NCBI GenBank assembly: GCA_024233115.1
Contig: JACKQB010000001.1
Span: 558,001 to 622,000, forward strand
Source: Akkermansiaceae bacterium
GTDB taxonomy: Bacteria; Verrucomicrobiota; Verrucomicrobiia; Verrucomicrobiales; Akkermansiaceae
Length of the DNA: 64,000 nucleotides
Reading direction: 5' to 3'
Shown: piece after piece, positions 25,147 to 34,800 of the stretch
Layout: each line of letters starts with the position of its first letter
How positions within the stretch are numbered: position 1 is the first letter of the stretch
Position numbers and translations under genes: made by a program
The notes under the pieces: generated by a model
Told to the model about the DNA's origin: nothing
The model's database searches: none
What the model saw: only the letters and a program-made list of their open reading frames with translations

Positions 25147-26427
25147 CTACCCCACCACGCAAGGCACCAGGATGCCGTCCTTCATGCCGTGGATCTTCTT
25201 TTTGTCAGCGGGCACAATGGTTGCCAGGCAGCCGCCGAAAGATGTCTTGTCGTTAGAGTCGGAAAAGAAGTAGGGGCAGAGCCGGACGCGGCCTTGCATG
25301 ATTTTTTCCTCACCGGTTTCGGGGTCGAAGTAGGGGTGCTCGATGATTTTTCCGGAGTGATACTGCTGCATCATCCTCGGTTGGTAGTCGAAGGCTCCGA
25401 CCGCTTCCTGGATGTGTTCACGCCATTCGTTGCCCGGCATGTCGTGGCCGATGTAGACGCCGCGAGAACCCCAGGCGAGCTCGGAGAAGCCGCTGATTTT
25501 CAACACCAACTGGCGTTCGCTCTGGGAAAAACCGGCCACCTCGTCCCAGGAATGTACGCCGAGCCGTGGGATCGCCGCATGCGGTGGTAGCGGGTGCGGG
25601 TCGACCACCCAGCCGAACGGGACGATTTCCTTCAACCGCTGCAGGTGGTTGCCGCGCAGGGCCTTTTCCCAGATCCCGCGCAGCGAGGGCGACCACAGCA
25701 GTGCCAGCCACAGCTTCTCCTCGAGGTGCGGCTTGCACGGGGAGCTGAGCAACGGCGATGAGGCGAGTTTGTGCGCACAGGGGATGTTTTCCCAGTCGAA
25801 CCATTCGAAAAACCGATAGGTCGGCGTGTTGCCGATCTTGCCGCAATCGGCTTCCTCGGCGCGCAGCACGTCGATGTTGTTGCACCTCCCGGCGAGCCAT
25901 TCCATCTCCGGGCGGTAGTCGGCGGATTCCTCACTGACAAGTATCTGCCCACCATCGGCCATCAGCGATTGGAACCCGTCACGGATGCCGTTTGCGCCAC
26001 CTAACACATTATGGCCGTGTTCCGTATAAAATCGCGACAACCAGAGGGTGATACCCATACCGCCGGGCACGGAGTCGATTTCCGTGAGTGCAAACGATTC
26101 CGATTCCGCGTCACCGGTCAGGATCAGGTCGGGTCGGATCACCCTCGGCATGACGTCGCGTAAGGCAGCCGACTGCTGGGTGTCGGTGATCCAGTGGGGT
26201 TTGTCGGCATCGAGTAAGCGGTGAATCCAGGCAGGCAATTTTCCCTTGGCGCTGCGCTGGTAGATCCCGTCGGATGCCCGTTGGAACTGCGCCAGCGGAT
26301 GCCCGAGCCGGGTGAGTCTACGCGCGGTGGCTTTTTTCAAAACGAGCGGCTTGGGAGAAAACAACCAGCCGGCCCCATGTCGGAGTTTTGACCCGGGGAG
26401 GGCGTTTTGGATGGTTTCAAGTTTCAA
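25147..26427 (-). CDS. uncharacterised protein with ATP-grasp-like features
   Basis: 426 aa, soluble, no signal. I do not recognise a named family. Visible features are an acidic site LTEIDSVPGGMGITLW (about residues 115-130), a Lys-containing strand LVLKISGFSELAWGSRGVYIGHD (in parts, about 305-325), and HSGKIIEHPYFDPETGEEKIM near the C-terminus. A Lys strand, an E-x-D pair and a Gly-rich loop recall ATP-grasp or glutathionylspermidine-synthase-like ligases, possibly permuted. That is a suggestion only. The end of the gene (KKIHGMKDGILVPC) is duplicated at 24600-24660 beyond the HicBA pair. Confidence 0.6.
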   Translation of the reverse strand: MKLETIQNALPGSKLRHGAGWLFSPKPLVLKKATARRLTRLGHPLAQFQRASDGIYQRSAKGKLPAWIHRLLDADKPHWITDTQQSAALRDVMPRVIRPDLILTGDAESESFALTEIDSVPGGMGITLWLSRFYTEHGHNVLGGANGIRDGFQSLMADGGQILVSEESADYRPEMEWLAGRCNNIDVLRAEEADCGKIGNTPTYRFFEWFDWENIPCAHKLASSPLLSSPCKPHLEEKLWLALLWSPSLRGIWEKALRGNHLQRLKEIVPFGWVVDPHPLPPHAAIPRLGVHSWDEVAGFSQSERQLVLKISGFSELAWGSRGVYIGHDMPGNEWREHIQEAVGAFDYQPRMMQQYHSGKIIEHPYFDPETGEEKIMQGRVRLCPYFFSDSNDKTSFGGCLATIVPADKKKIHGMKDGILVPCVVG

Positions 26428-26760
26428 GGTTCCGGTTTTGTGTAGTGGCGTTTCCTCGCTTTAATGACAGTTCGTAAGCAGATTGCCAAGTGTCCAGTGA
26501 TACATCCTCCATTTAATTTCAATGGATGCGATGCTCCGTGCCACTGCTCGATTGCCATTGGCCGCCCCGCCAGCAGCGCGTCAAACGGGAGAGGCTCCGG
26601 CCAGCACCCTCGATAAGAATCCGCTGCCAAAAATCACTTGGCAAGGAGGAAAAGGAGATTAAATTCATATCTAACGAAAGGATGCATGCACTATCATCCC
26701 GCCGTTCAGTCCGGGGGTAATGACCCTGCAATACCTGTAAAATACTACCTAACAAAAACC
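26428..26760. other. non-coding gap
   Basis: 333 bases between the leftward ATP-grasp-like gene and the rightward PagL-like gene. I see no conserved frame, tRNA or clear terminator. It must hold the divergent promoters of the two genes, but I cannot point to a convincing -35/-10 pair. Confidence 0.4.
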
Positions 26761-27294
26761 ATGACCAAGACAATCCTAGTTACGCTCGTTCTCGCGCTGC
26801 CCTCTGTTGTCAGTGCCCAGTCAACCCCAAAGACCTACCGTTTTGATTCCGTCGGCTTGCGTGGTGGAATCGACAGCCAGGGCGATATCAACATCAACAC
26901 CGCGGAGCTGTTCGCCACCGTTACCACCCCCTACCAATTTCAGCTTGGAGATACCACGGTGCTTGATTTCAATCTTGAGGGGGGTGTGGGTGCCCTCGAC
27001 CACAAAGCCGGAACCGGTTTCTATTTGCGTATCGGGCCACAATGTACCGTCAGTTTTGGCGACAGCCCGCTGCATCTTGTCATCGGCTCCGGTCCCGCCT
27101 ACCTCAGTAAGCACACCTTCGGTCGACGCAACCTCGGCGGTGACTTCCAGTTTTTTACTTCCATGGGTTTCGATTGGGATATCAACGACCGCTGGACGCT
27201 GGGCTATCGCTGGCAGCACATCTCCAACGCCGGTCTTCAGGATGTCAATCCAGGTATGAATATGCACACTCTCGGACTTTCATACCGCTTCTAG
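26761..27294 (+). CDS. PagL-like outer membrane beta-barrel (lipid A 3-O-deacylase family)
   Basis: 177 aa from the ATG at 26761, with signal peptide KTILVTLVLALPSVVSAQ. The mature part is made of short amphipathic strands and ends in an aromatic Phe. The C-terminal segment RWQHISNAGLQDVNPGMNM matches the PagL/acyloxyacyl hydrolase signature HxSNAG, whose His and Ser are catalytic in Pseudomonas PagL. Such enzymes remove the 3-linked acyl chain from lipid A in the outer membrane. The upstream extension of the frame to 26638 is basic and not a signal, so it is not used. Confidence 0.75.
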   Translation: MTKTILVTLVLALPSVVSAQSTPKTYRFDSVGLRGGIDSQGDININTAELFATVTTPYQFQLGDTTVLDFNLEGGVGALDHKAGTGFYLRIGPQCTVSFGDSPLHLVIGSGPAYLSKHTFGRRNLGGDFQFFTSMGFDWDINDRWTLGYRWQHISNAGLQDVNPGMNMHTLGLSYRF

Positions 27295-27525
27295 CGATTG
27301 CGCTGCAAAGCACCCGGCTGGTGGTCCATCCGGATACCCAGGTCATTCCGCTGTCGTGAATGATGAGGGGGGGCTTGTTCAAATATGGAACAACTCCCTG
27401 GAACCCCCTTCTTTCCCGAGCGGCGTGAAATGCCTGCGCGGGTGCCGGCGTATCCGTTTCCGGACTGTATCATCAACCTCGCTCGACATAACGTAGAGCG
27501 CAAACACGCCACGGTAAAAAACCCC

Positions 27526-30039
27526 ATGACAAAAAGTTTCCTAACACTTCTAACGCTCGCGCTGACCGTCATCAGCGCGCAGGCCCAGTTTGAAAACCCG
27601 GACCAGTACAACATCAAGTGGCACAGTCCGTCGAGCAACTCGGGGCAGTCGATGCCCTGCGGCGGGCGGGACACCGGCTTGAACGTCTGGGTGGAGAACG
27701 GCGACATCCTGTTCTACATGCAGCGCAGCGGCAGCTACGACGCCAACGGGCAGTGTCTCAAACTGGGGCGCGTGCGGGTGTCGTTTTCGCCAAACCCGTT
27801 TGCGTCGCCGGATGCGTTTCTCCAGGAGCTGAAGCTGAAGCAGGGTCGGGTCGAAATCTCCGCCCGGAAACAGTTCATCGACCATGGCGAGGTGACGGCG
27901 AAGGTGCTGATCTGGGTGGACACGGAGGATTCCACCATCCACTTCACCAGTGAGGCCAGCGAGAAAACCACGATGCGCGTCCGATATGAAAGCTGGCGGC
28001 ACGAGGACAGGGAGTTCACCGACAAGGACGGCTACGGTGAGTCCTTCGCCATTTTCGGCACCGGTGGCAAACCGGGGAAATACTTTCGGAAAAAGGACAC
28101 TTTCGAGGTGCAACGTGGAGACGACGGCGACTCGATGTATTTTTATCACAAGAATCCTGACGAGTCGGTGATCGGGCTCTACATCCAGCAGCAGGGGCTG
28201 GAGAAGTATCGAAAACAGATTCACGACAACCTGGCGAACCGCATCTCCGGCGGCCAGCTGATGGGGGGAAACCTCGAGTATAAAGGCGAGCAGACCGGCC
28301 AGTATCAGAAGAATGGGAGTAAAAAAACAAAGCTGCCGGTGTACAAGGCCTTTGTCTTTGCCTCCCGCGATGCGGAAAAATCGCATGCCATCCGCATCGG
28401 CACCCACATTTCCCGGACGGGGGACGTGGCTGCGTGGAAAGCCGGGCTGGAGAAGCGCGCACTCGCGGCGGAGTCGAAACAGCGCAGTGAGAAATGGTGG
28501 GGCGCGTTCTGGGACAAGAGCCGCATCGTCATCAACCCGATGACCGGCGAGCAAAACACGCCGTGGCGGGTGGGGCGGAATTACCAGTTGTTCCGCTACA
28601 TGTTAGGCTGCAACTACGCTGGCGAAACCCCGACGAAATTCAATGGCGGCAACTTCACCGTGGACCCGTTTGTCTCGATCAACGGCGATGTTTACAAGGA
28701 CTCGGACACAACCGGCAAGGACTACGACGCCGACTGGCGGGCCTGGGGTGGGCATGTTTACACCGCGCAGAACCAACGCCTGGTCTATTGGCCCTTGCTC
28801 AAGTCCGGCGACGGCGCGGCGATCCGTCCGCAGCTCGACCTCTTCAAACTCGGCCTCGGTGGTGCGCAGGCGCGTTGCCGGGAGCATTTCGGGCACGACG
28901 GCGCCGTTTACTGCGAATACACCAATGCCGCCGGGCTTGCCATCGCCAGCGGCTGGGGCTGGGACGCCGACAAGGATTTCATGCCCGATAGCCGCTTCGG
29001 CTGGAAGGCGGACAAGTCGTGGAACGGCTGGAGGAAACGTGGCCCCGAAGTCCCCTTCGGCGATCCCCGCGCCGATGCCACCAAGAGCTATGGCGAGCCG
29101 GTGGAGAAGGGGGTCATGGCCAACGGCGCGATCGCTTACCACTGGGAGTCCCAGGTGGAGCACGCCTACATGGCGCTGCTTTACCGCAAGTACACGGGCG
29201 CGGACATCGGCGAATACCTGCCGTTCATCAAGGCGTCACTGGTGTTTTTCGACCAACACTATCAGAAAAGGGAAAAGCTGCGCGGCGGCAGCGGTCTGGA
29301 CAACAACGGAAAGATCGTTTTTTTCCCGTCCACCGCCTGTGAGTCCTACCGGGGTGCGAAAAACCCGAGCGACCTGGTCTCGGGCATCCGCTCCTGCCTC
29401 AACGAGCTGTTAGCCCAGGAGCTGTATGTGGACGCCACGGAGAAATCCTACCTCGAGGGCTATCTCACCCGACTACCGGAGGTCTCCTTCGGCAAGGCGA
29501 AAAACGGCGACGCCATCGTCCTGCCCGCCGAGACGTGGAAATTCTATCAGAACGTCGAGTGCCCGCAGTTCTACCCGCTGTTTCCCTTCAACCGCTACAA
29601 CCTGGTCGAGCACGACATGACACCGTTCAAGAACGCGTGGAAACATGGCGATTTCCCGAAGAATATGTATTGGAGCTGGCACCAGGACGCGATCTTCTAC
29701 GCCCGCATGGGCATGACCCAGGAGGCGGCGGACTTCACTGTCAAGAAACTCGACAACAGCAACCGCCGCTTCCCCGCGTTCTGGGGGCCTGGCCACGACT
29801 GGGTGCCCGACCACAACTGGGGCGGCTCCGGCATGATCGGCCTGCAGGAGATGCTGATGCAGACCTTCGACCGCAAAATCGTGCTCTTCCCCGCCTGGCC
29901 GAAACACTGGGACGTGGACTTCAAACTGCACGCCCCCTACCAGACGGTGGTCGAGGGGAAACTGGTCAACGGTAAGGTCGAAAACCTGCGGGTCACCCCA
30001 GCATCCCGCCAGGCCGATATCGTGAATCTGCTGAAATAA
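27526..30039 (+). CDS. large secreted DUF5703 / glycoside-hydrolase-like protein
   Basis: 837 aa from the ATG at 27526, with signal TKSFLTLLTLALTVISAQAQ. The N-terminal domain (about residues 20-260) has GQSMPCGGRDTGLNVWVENG and DILFYMQRSGSYDANGQ, the DUF5703 pattern. The rest looks like an alpha/alpha-barrel with acidic and aromatic residues (GCNYAGETPTKFNGGNFTVDP in parts, WESQVEHAYMALLYRKYTG, then PDHNWGGSGMIGLQEML). It ends in a small beta domain. Related proteins are found in polysaccharide utilisation loci and resemble GH95-type enzymes. The next two genes, on the other strand, are a sulfatase and a polysaccharide lyase, so a role in breaking down a sulfated glycan is likely. Confidence 0.75.
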   Translation: MTKSFLTLLTLALTVISAQAQFENPDQYNIKWHSPSSNSGQSMPCGGRDTGLNVWVENGDILFYMQRSGSYDANGQCLKLGRVRVSFSPNPFASPDAFLQELKLKQGRVEISARKQFIDHGEVTAKVLIWVDTEDSTIHFTSEASEKTTMRVRYESWRHEDREFTDKDGYGESFAIFGTGGKPGKYFRKKDTFEVQRGDDGDSMYFYHKNPDESVIGLYIQQQGLEKYRKQIHDNLANRISGGQLMGGNLEYKGEQTGQYQKNGSKKTKLPVYKAFVFASRDAEKSHAIRIGTHISRTGDVAAWKAGLEKRALAAESKQRSEKWWGAFWDKSRIVINPMTGEQNTPWRVGRNYQLFRYMLGCNYAGETPTKFNGGNFTVDPFVSINGDVYKDSDTTGKDYDADWRAWGGHVYTAQNQRLVYWPLLKSGDGAAIRPQLDLFKLGLGGAQARCREHFGHDGAVYCEYTNAAGLAIASGWGWDADKDFMPDSRFGWKADKSWNGWRKRGPEVPFGDPRADATKSYGEPVEKGVMANGAIAYHWESQVEHAYMALLYRKYTGADIGEYLPFIKASLVFFDQHYQKREKLRGGSGLDNNGKIVFFPSTACESYRGAKNPSDLVSGIRSCLNELLAQELYVDATEKSYLEGYLTRLPEVSFGKAKNGDAIVLPAETWKFYQNVECPQFYPLFPFNRYNLVEHDMTPFKNAWKHGDFPKNMYWSWHQDAIFYARMGMTQEAADFTVKKLDNSNRRFPAFWGPGHDWVPDHNWGGSGMIGLQEMLMQTFDRKIVLFPAWPKHWDVDFKLHAPYQTVVEGKLVNGKVENLRVTPASRQADIVNLLK

Positions 30040-30145
30040 GCCAGTTCCAATGGCTGTGCCGACTGGAAATTGTTAGGTGTCAGCTGCCGCAGCGCGGATG
30101 ATGCCTGGATGCACACCTCATTCGCTCCGCCGACGGGGCTGGTGT

Positions 30146-31720
30146 TTATTTCCCCTCCTGGTATTTGGGGTTGTACTTGCCTCGGCTGTGGAAGCCCTCG
30201 AACATGCGGGTGGTGGAATAGCGCGGGTAGCTGTCGAAGACCTCGCTGCCGGACATGCGGGGGTCGCCTTGGCGCGTGAGCCGGCTGTCGAGCTGCTCGC
30301 GGAGCCTGGCTTTGACGTCGGCGTACTGCGGCTCCCGGGCGATGTCCTTGAGGCAATGGGGGTCGGACTTGATGTCGTAGAGCTGTTCCGCGGGGCGCAT
30401 GCCAAAGGCGATCTTGAAGAGCTCCGGGTATTTCCCGGCGTTTGTGAGCATGTAGCTCTTGCTGGGCGAGGGGTCGATATCCAGGTAGCCCGGATACATC
30501 CCGGCAAATCCGGGGGTGCGGTTGCGGCGGTCGTTTTCCGGGGTGACCGGCACGGGATCACCGAGCGGCCAGCGGTCCGGGGTGTAGTTTTTGATATAGA
30601 GGAAGTCCTTGCTGCGGATCGCGCGGGCGGGGTAGCCGAGGTTGTCCGGGCGGGCGTGGGTGTGGCGCTCGCGCCCGGTGAGCACGTAGTCGCGGTGCGG
30701 TTTCCGGTCGGCAGCCCCGTTGTTGAGCAAGACCGGGGTGAGTGACTTGCCGGTCATCTCCGGAGCGTCCTTCACACCGGCGAGTTCAAGGAAGGTGGGG
30801 GCGAGGTCGATCAGGCTGACGAGCTCAGCACATTTGGCGGACGGCTTGATTTTGGCCGGCCAGGCGATGGCAAGCGGCACGTGGGTGCCGAATTCCTGGA
30901 GGTTGGCCTTGGCGTAGGGGAAGGGCATGCCATTGTCGGCGGTGACAACCACGATGGTGTTCTCAAGCTCACCGGCCCGTTCGAGCTGCCGGAGCATGTT
31001 GAGCAGGTGGGCGTCGAAGTACTCTATTTCCAGCGCGTAGTCGAGCAGGTCCCCCCGGGTGGCTTCGCTGTCGGGCAGGAAGGCGGGGATCAACGCCTTG
31101 GCGAGGGATTTGCCGGACTCCACCCCGGAGCCTTTTTTATACGGGCGGTGGGGTTCGAGGCAGCCGTACCAAAAAAAGAAGGGCTGCCTGTCTTTGCGCT
31201 TGGCGAGGAAATCGGCGAAGTTGCCGGCGTAATCGATCGGGCTGATGGAATTGTTCGGCAGGTTCTTGACTTTTTTGCGGCTGTAGCCGGGGCCCACCGG
31301 GTTGCGTTTGCGTCCGCTGACGCGGTAGTTGCCCGGCCCCCAGGCTTTGCCGGTGTAGCCGATGTGGTACCCGGCGGCTTCAAGCTGGTCGGTGAAGGTG
31401 GTGAATTTTTTCGGAAACGAGCTGGCGTGGGTGCCGGCCTCCTCAAGCTGCCAGATGTTTTTCCCGGTGAGGATGGCGGCACGCGAGGGGCTGCACTGCG
31501 GTGCCGCGACAAAGGCATTTCCGAACAAAATGCCTTCACTGGCGACCCGGTCAAACGCGGGGGTCTTCACATTGACAAAGCCATAGGCGCCGGCATGGAG
31601 GAACGACTGGTCATCGGCGATGGCAAAAAGAATGTTCGGGCGGTCTTCCGCCTGCACGGTGACAGAAAGTATGGAAAACACGGACAGGACGGCGAGGCGG
31701 ATGGCGGTCAGGAGTTTCAT
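30146..31720 (-). CDS. secreted sulfatase (S1 family, heparan/N-sulfoglucosamine sulfohydrolase-like)
   Basis: 524 aa from the ATG at 31720, with a signal peptide ending SVTVQA. It has a metal site NILFAIADDQSF, formylglycine motif CSPSR in APQCSPSRAAILTG, YTGKAWGPG, and a second metal site VTADNGMPFPYAK. The motif order and the GTHVPLAIAWP segment resemble the S1_8 / sulfamidase-like group. It releases sulfate from glycans, probably on chains also cut by the PL8-type lyase encoded 117 nt upstream on the same strand. The frame is open to 31771, but the hydrophobic signal begins at the chosen ATG. Confidence 0.88.
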   Translation of the reverse strand: MKLLTAIRLAVLSVFSILSVTVQAEDRPNILFAIADDQSFLHAGAYGFVNVKTPAFDRVASEGILFGNAFVAAPQCSPSRAAILTGKNIWQLEEAGTHASSFPKKFTTFTDQLEAAGYHIGYTGKAWGPGNYRVSGRKRNPVGPGYSRKKVKNLPNNSISPIDYAGNFADFLAKRKDRQPFFFWYGCLEPHRPYKKGSGVESGKSLAKALIPAFLPDSEATRGDLLDYALEIEYFDAHLLNMLRQLERAGELENTIVVVTADNGMPFPYAKANLQEFGTHVPLAIAWPAKIKPSAKCAELVSLIDLAPTFLELAGVKDAPEMTGKSLTPVLLNNGAADRKPHRDYVLTGRERHTHARPDNLGYPARAIRSKDFLYIKNYTPDRWPLGDPVPVTPENDRRNRTPGFAGMYPGYLDIDPSPSKSYMLTNAGKYPELFKIAFGMRPAEQLYDIKSDPHCLKDIAREPQYADVKARLREQLDSRLTRQGDPRMSGSEVFDSYPRYSTTRMFEGFHSRGKYNPKYQEGK

Positions 31721-31837
31721 GGTTGTGGCGACGGGTTCCATAGAGGTTGCGTGGCGGCAGGTCAATTTCATAGCGTAGGGGGTGCTGGGAGGATGAGGAT
31801 TTGCCGAGCATAAAACACATGGCCGCTCTCAGCGTTT

Positions 31838-34800
31838 TCAGCGCAGTTCGCGGGTTTCGGGTTTGCCGCGGTAGCGGTCGTCGGGGTCGTTGCTGCCGCG
31901 CAGCGGGATGGCGATCGCGCGCGGGGCGGGCAGGCCGGTGAGGGCGGGGTGCAGGGTGGCCTTGAAGGTGTCGATCATCTTGCTTTGCTCGCTGAGGCAG
32001 GCGGCGGTGGGGTCTTGCACGGTGACGGTTTGTTTGTCCTTGCGCCACATGATGGCGGCGGCGGTGGGGGTGGTGATGAGCGGGGTTCCCTGGGCGTTTT
32101 TGAGCTCGCCGGGGAGGTGGAAGAAGGCGTGGGTGGTGCCGTCACGGGTGTCGGTCACTGCCTGGAGTTCGCGGGTGTTCGAGAGCACCTCGACCGGCGC
32201 TTTGGCGAGCCATTGGGCGGGGTCGATGTGTTCCGCACGCATCGAGACGAGGTAGGCGCAGGAGGCGTCGACCGGGCGCGGGCCGTGGTCGATGGAGAGG
32301 TGCAGCACTTTGGCGGAGCGGTTCGGGATCTCGCCGCTGGCGATGGCTTGCGCGACGTGCGGGCGTGATTTTTCCGGGTCGCCGGGCACCGGGGTGAAGG
32401 GGTTGCGGGTGACGAGTTGGAGTTCGAGGTAGCCGGCGCCGGAGGTTATTTGCACCGGGTTGTCGGGTTGGTTGAGCGGGTCGTTCGGCTTTAGCTGGGC
32501 GGGCGATGTGCCGGCCTCTTTGCCGGTGGGGAGGATGAGGTAGGCGATGCCGGCGTGGGTGATGAGGTAGGGTCGGTCGATTTTCATCCGCAGCGTCTGG
32601 TCGCCGGATGCCAGCGGGATGGTTTTCGGCGATTGCCCGGGGGTGTGGATGGTGACCGGTCCGGTCCAGTCGGTCTGGTTGATGTTAGAGCGGATGGTGC
32701 AGTCGGCTGTCGGGTTGCGCGAGGCGTCTTTTTCGCGGTCGAGGAAGTTGATGCCGGTGTTGAGCACGGCGATGCCGTCGGTGAGGAAGGCGTAGAACTT
32801 GTGGGCGCTGGTGGCGAATTTGTTGTTCTCGAAGAGGAAGGCGGCGTGGCCGAGCTCGCCGTCGCTGACTCCGCCGGCGGCGTCACCCGCGCCCTTGCGG
32901 TAGCGGTCGAAGCTGTAGATCTCGTCATCGCACATGGTGCTGCCGGGCAGGGCGCGGTATTGCCAGAAAGAGAGATCGCCGGTGATTTTCCTGCGCTCGG
33001 CGATGGCACCGTTGGGGTTGTTACGGTGGATGTTGTCATACTCGTTGCTGCTGCGCATCAGGGTGTAGCTGCCGTCGCCAAAGTTCATATTCCAGAAACG
33101 GTGACCGGCGAAGGTTTCGGTCGGGCCGGAAAGTGGCGAGGTCATTTTGGAATCGATGTAATAGTCCTTGCGACGGTGCAGGGTAAGAAGGTTGCGGTAG
33201 AAGAAGTGGTGGCCGGTGATCGAGTTGTCGGGCTGGCTTTCGATGCGTTGTTTCAGCGCCACGAGCTGCTGGCGGGTGTCCGGGCTGTAGGCGGTTTCCG
33301 GCAGGGAGAGCAGTTTGTCGGCGCGGCCTAACAGGATGGATGCGTTGCCGTGGTGGGTGTTGTGGCGACCGTTGATGTGGAAGGATGAGGTGTTTTTGTA
33401 GAACACCCACTCGTAGGCGAGAAGGTAGTTGGCGAGGCGGCGGTATTGCTCCGGCGTGTAGCCCCAGGGGGTGCCGAGGCGGCGACCGTGGCTGACGCGG
33501 TCGAACCAGTTGATGCCGTATCCACCCATGTGGATATGCCGCCCGTTGGCGTTGTGAAATGCCCAGATGCCGTCGGCATGCAGGCCTTCGCCACGACCGG
33601 CGGCGTAGCGGAAGTGGGAGTCCTGGAGGCTGGCGGCGGCGTCGAGGGCGTAGGGTGAGTCGATGGCTTCGGCGCCGCGCCAGAAGTTGACCAGCAGGTT
33701 GTCGTTGTCGCCGTATCCGTCGTTGGTGCCACTGTGTTCCTCGGTAAAGCATGGGCGGGATAAGCAGGTGGAGGAAGTGTAGGAAACGAGGTCGGCACGT
33801 GTGGCGAGGGCTGCTTTTTGCAGGGCGGGGTGGTTTTCGCAGGTGCCGAGAAAGCCGCGCAGGCTGACGTGCAGGGTGATGAGTTTGCCGTAGGTTTTAC
33901 CAAATCTGGGAGCCTCGATTTGCTCGGGTGTCTTGCGGATGAACTGCATGCGCGCGCGGATGAGGTCGAACGCGGCGGTGGCGAAGCGGAGGTCGCCGCT
34001 GTGACCGAAGGCCTCGGTGAGCGGGGTGAGTGCCGCGATGAAGTCTTCGTTGTTAGAGCTGTGTGCCTCGGGGTCGAAGGTTTTCAGACTTTCCAGGACG
34101 GCGAGGGTTTGGCCGTCGTCGCCGGTGCTGATGCGCAGTGTGCGGTAGTCGAAGTTGCCGACAAACTGCTGGTAGGGGGCGAGCCGCTCAGCCTCGACGC
34201 TGTGGCTGAGCAAGGCGGCGGGCACGTCGCTGAAGGCATCGTCGCCGGGTTTTTTCCAGCGCACCCGGAGCTCGGTTACCTCGGCTTCCGCCGGGTGGTT
34301 GAAGGTGAGCGAGACGGGAGCGCTGCCTGCGCTGAGATCAACCGTGAGGGTGGTGGTTTTTTCGCTGGTGGTGATGGTTTTTCCTGCGATGGAAAAGCGC
34401 ACCGGGTGTTTGTGGGTGAGTTCGAAGGTGTAGCTGCCGGCTTGGTCGATGAGGAGCTGTCCGGCGATGTGGGCGGAGACCGGGTTGGATTTTTTCAGGT
34501 CGCCGAGCGGGAAATTGTGCGGGGTGCGGGCGGCGATGATGGTTTCCCGGTCGTCAACAAGCTGCAGGCTGGGCAGCACGGTGTGGAAGTAGGACGGGAG
34601 GGCAAACCACGGCTTGGTGACATCGTCGAAGGGCGGGGTGTGGATGGACGGGGAGGTGCGGAAGGCGGGGTAGCTCAGGTGGGTCAGGCCGGTGGGCCAG
34701 CTGGCGTGGGGGACGAAGGCTCTGTCGGCCGGGATTTCGCCGGGCTCGCCGGGCAGCCGGATGATTTTGGCGAGCAGGCCGGGGTAGAGCGGCGGGGTTG

